From NCBI GenBank assembly GCA_034770075.1, contig JAVJAP010000109.1, forward strand, positions 152,001-216,000: 64,000 nt of DNA. Reading direction: 5' to 3'. Shown in pieces: positions 60,439 through 64,000 of the stretch. The notes beneath the pieces are model-generated. The model made no database searches, was not told the origin of the DNA, and worked only from the letters and a program-made list of their open reading frames with translations. The stretch is from Aralia elata. Lineage: Eukaryota; Streptophyta; Magnoliopsida; Apiales; Araliaceae. Within the stretch, counting starts at the first letter, position 1, and the number at the start of each line of letters is the position of its first letter. A program made the position numbers and the translations under genes.

Positions 60439-61216
60439 TTAACTACCCGTAAAGTTGGTCCGAAAATCATACCAGCCTAGGGTTTTCGTCTTTTAACATG
60501 TTTTACTAAACTTTTCGTCATAACTTCATTAGAATATCTTCGTAACTTACAAATGTATATTTCCATCTTTTCAGATTTTAATTTCGACTTATGGACAACA
60601 AGTTATACTAGTTCGATAGACAATAAATAAATACTTTTTTCAGGCTTTCTTGGTTTGGTTCATTACTTTACGTTGTTTTCACTTATCATGCATATTACCG
60701 GTGATATTTAGTCCTCTAAAGTCATCATTCTTATTCCTCTGGATCCTTCATGATCCTCATCAACCAACAATAACCACAACAAGCAATACATATATACAAA
60801 GCTTTAAATGGTTTTAAGGTTTTAGGGCTTTACCTTCTTGCTCTTGCTTCTTGATCTTACTAGATGAAGTTGCTAATTTGATTGCTCTTCCACTTCCAAT
60901 TTTCGAGCTTCTCACTCTCTCAATTTGTGTATAGTTTCTTTTCTTAACTTGGTGAATTGGTAAGTATTGTGAAGAGCAAAGCTTTCTATTTATAGTAATT
61001 TCAAGAGTTGGGGTACTTAGGTCATTAGGACAACTTTGCTAGGGTTTTAATCTTAGCCATTTACCTTAGGTTTTGTATGGTCAATCCCCCACAACTTCTC
61101 AATCCTTACTAACCTATCCTTGGCTAACTTAACCATCTAGCCATTAAACTAACCAGGGTTGGATTAAAATTATCATAACAATATTTTTTTGTTAAGAGCT
61201 TTAATGAGGGTGGTTG
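60439..61216. other. Interval between two facing LTR ends
   Basis: No coding frame. On the minus strand a CTATAAATAGAAA box occurs near 60982-60994, suggesting it is itself promoter or LTR material. It is flanked on both sides by TGTCACA-type LTR ends that point inward. Confidence 0.4.
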
Positions 61217-62548
61217 TGTGACACCCCCAAATCTGGGTACTCCGGTCCCACAGATCTGGTGTTCACTATCCAAAATAATCACATCTAACTACCCATAATA
61301 AAGGATAATAATAAACTTTATAAACCATCATCCCATTAAAGGGTTACATCTTAAACAAAATCCCAGGACATCTAACCTTTAATACATCATTTGCGTAATA
61401 AAAAACAGAATAATAATATTCAAGTCTCATTACATAAGCTTTATCAAATAAGAGAAAATTATTCTTCATCATTTGTTCATCTTGCCCTTGCCCCTTGCCC
61501 TTGCTCGTGGACGGCTCATCAGACTTCTCAATCTTAGCTGCAATGTTTTATGCAAGGGTGAGAAAATAATTGCCCACAAATATAGCAACAATAAAAACAA
61601 TAATAGCATATGAAAATCAGTGAATTAAGCTCAATTGTACAATGTAATCTTTCTGTTTAATGATATTCAAGAATTGGAAGTTCAATAAGAACGTAACTTT
61701 TGAATCAAGATTAGGAAACAAGATCAAAGGTACATCTGAGGGTCACAAGACCATGAACTATGTCTTAGGTTAGCAGTTATCTTACCGTAACCTTTAATAG
61801 TCTAACAACCTATATGGTTTACATCTCGTACTCTAGGGGATCAGCCCTTCGTATAATGTATTGTGCACAAATATTTTAAGGCTACTGCATAGTATAATCC
61901 TTTATATTAGGGTTGTTCATCTCAGCTTTAACATTCAAATCCGCACCAAAGGAAGTTTGGTTTGAAATGGCTTCAATAAAAGTTCTAGACTTTTAGAATG
62001 CTCATCAACTAGGGACTAGTCGAATCAAAGGGTTAGCTAGCCAGTAAAGAGTTTGATACTACAATGTAAGGTTGTACATGATACATAAGCAAATCATGAT
62101 TCAACAAGTGATAGAGTAATAATGATTCATAATTGAATAAACATCATATGCTGGAGTAATGCTAGCGAAAGAATTAGAAAGCTTAATTTGAAGCATAGGT
62201 ATAGAATCAGTTTAAGAAACTTTGCTGAATAATAACGTAGCAAAGGTTAGGAAACTTGGTCAATGAAAAAGTAAAGTTACGATCACAATAAAGGAGTGAA
62301 GTTCAGGAACTTACCTCGTGTGTAATCTATATAACCACAACTTACGTTCACCAAATATCTTACATACCATTACGATCACAATATAAATTAGTTTCATTAC
62401 AACTATGATTAACGGTTTCACTTTCCACTTTAGTACAACTTAGCAACTTAGTTCATGATCTAAACTTCTTAACTAACCACATAACACGAATCAGAAATCT
62501 CTACAAGCATACAACATAAGTCTTAGCATTTAAATTCTCACAAATAAC
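61217..62548 (-). repeat. Tekay-like LTR end in reverse orientation
   Basis: On the minus strand it ends GTGAACACCAGATCTG...CCCAGATTTGGGGGTGTCACA at 61217, preceded by a TTTCTCACCCTTGC box (61552-61566), the same arrangement as in the plus-strand LTR ending at 60438. The right border is uncertain. It may be a solo or truncated LTR. Confidence 0.5.
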
Positions 62549-64000
62549 TGTTAGGTTTGTATAACGCGAACATGCAATCAAATTACATTAATAAAGCGGA
62601 AGCGCGATAAAATCAGATTTTAAAATTTTATACAAACCATCACCATGATCTTTCTGTATGCACAATTATTAATTAAACGAAAGAGATGGAGAATAAGAAT
62701 TATACCTTTGTAGAATTCTAGCTTCCTCAGGTACAAGTTCACCTTCAATTCATTCGCGTTCTCCTTGAATTCCACCGATTAAATTCCTTCCTTTGATCAA
62801 CGTTAGCCACCCAAGTGTTTGGCCTCTAGAGGTGATCCACCAAGGAATAATACTTGTTCAAGAAGATGGGTGTTGGCAAAACCCTAGTTTCTATCTCTAT
62901 AGAAATTGTAAGTACTCTCTACAATTCTTATGTAAGAGTGTGTAACCCTAATCTATGATAAGACTTCTCTTATTTATAGATGTAGGAAAACCCTTCCCTA
63001 AACTATTTAGGATTAGGGTTTCTATTCTAATTAAACTCCTTTAATTAAATTAAACTCCTAATCCAATTAGGAATTCATGTGAGAGTACTTCTATTAATTA
63101 ATTCTCAATCCCTATTAGAAATTAAATAATAGTAATAGTAATAATAATAATAAGACTCCTCTTATTAATTTATATTTAATATTTCTAAAATATTAAATAA
63201 TAAATATTAAGCTATTTAATTTATTCTATCTCCATAGACTAAATTAAATACACTTAACTTATTATTACAATTATGCCATTTACTTCTTAAATAAATATTT
63301 TCCTTTTGCGGTGTGACCCTTTAGGTTCTCCATATTAAACCGGTTGTGAATAAATCAATTAGAACAATTCTAATCTTATTTAAATAAATAAATTAAACTA
63401 TTTAATTTATTTAAATAAATAATATTTATTCTACAATAAGGGTAAGCCCCCTTAGCGATCAACGACTTTCCAGATAATATAAATTTCAACATTAATCATA
63501 AAAGAACCTTTCAGTGCATAGTTACCGTACAATTCAATCCTTCTACCATACAATGTCCCAATTAAATATAAGACATGGAATTACTGTCAAGTCTTATTTT
63601 ATTTAATTATATGTATTTCGATTCTGAAATGCACAACTCTGATTAATGCAAATTAGAAACTCTTTTCTAATTTCATTCTGCTTTGGCCAAAGACTTCTGA
63701 GTCGTCATTTATCGAATCACATAGGACATTCTCTCCTTTTACTAGAAGTGGTAGATTCTTTGTTGATCATTCACCTATCTCCATGTACAACTTGTTATAC
63801 CCAATCATACCCTTTGATATACCCTAAAGGTCTTAAGGGACATGTCAAAGTATAACTCATCATACACAAGATACGATGATGATCTCAAGTCCAAGGATCA
63901 CTTGTACTACTATCACTAGAGGAATTCCTATTGACAGGCGAGTAAAACTCCATTAGGTATTCCTTAGCGAGCCACGTTCAGTGAACTTATTCTCTAATAA
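62549..64000. repeat. Possible second LTR-type repeat (Ty1/copia-like border), cut by window end
   Basis: The border TGTTAGGTTTGTATAA at 62549 resembles Ty1/copia LTR ends. On the minus strand a TATAAATAAG box lies near 62970-62980, so the element probably reads leftward. Contains AT-rich TAA/ATT repeats at 63125-63200 and 63370-63430. No protein-coding part is seen. Weakly supported. Confidence 0.3.

Overview
The window is repeat-dense nuclear DNA of a flowering plant, probably a eudicot. Evidence: Ty3/gypsy retrotransposons of two plant lineages (Tat/Ogre-like and Tekay/Del-like chromovirus), a CACTA transposon end, a MITE, plant mobile domain (PMD) genes, and exon fragments of plant-type histone H2A.Z and of a rhomboid protease with GT-AG introns. 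I see no complete single-copy host gene, no rRNA or tRNA gene and no CRISPR array.

Layout. (1) 1-10187: the right part of Tat element 1, with a broken integrase tail, two genes on the opposite strand (a spliced PMD gene and a DUF7745/PMD-like gene), a 35-bp tandem array, polypurine tract and 3' LTR. (2) 10188-12591: AT-rich DNA without recognised genes. (3) 12597-29702: complete Tat element 2, about 17.1 kb, bounded by the 5-bp duplication TCATC. It has two LTRs, PBS, gag, protease with G-patch, RT, RNase H, a second (archaeal-type) RNase H, integrase, degraded copies of the same two antisense genes, a 70-bp (2 x 35) tandem array and a polypurine tract. (4) 29708-35973: a MITE, a C/T-rich tract, one H2A.Z exon, two rhomboid exons and a CACTA right end with subterminal repeats. 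This looks like a gene-capturing CACTA element. (5) 35974-54968: three Tekay LTRs alternating with two internal regions (LTR-internal-LTR-internal-LTR). Each internal region has a leader ORF upstream of gag-pol. (6) 54969-60438: an older, deleted Tekay-like element whose gag is interrupted by the array, followed by its probable LTR carrying a cluster of CGTAGAGT motifs. (7) 60439-64000: remnants of further LTRs, partly in reverse orientation.

How it fits together. The order of insertion reads as nesting. The Tekay array entered the gag of the older element. A CACTA element entered the first LTR of the array (3-bp duplication TAC). Tat element 2, and probably element 1, landed in or next to that CACTA element. 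All polymerase genes carry stops or frameshifts, so no element here looks autonomous. The antisense gene 5201-3232 / 26009-24044 is the most notable item: in both Tat copies exons 2 and 3 are exactly 657 and 828 bp while the introns differ in length. That is the pattern of a real, spliced protein gene carried head-to-head with the polymerase genes.
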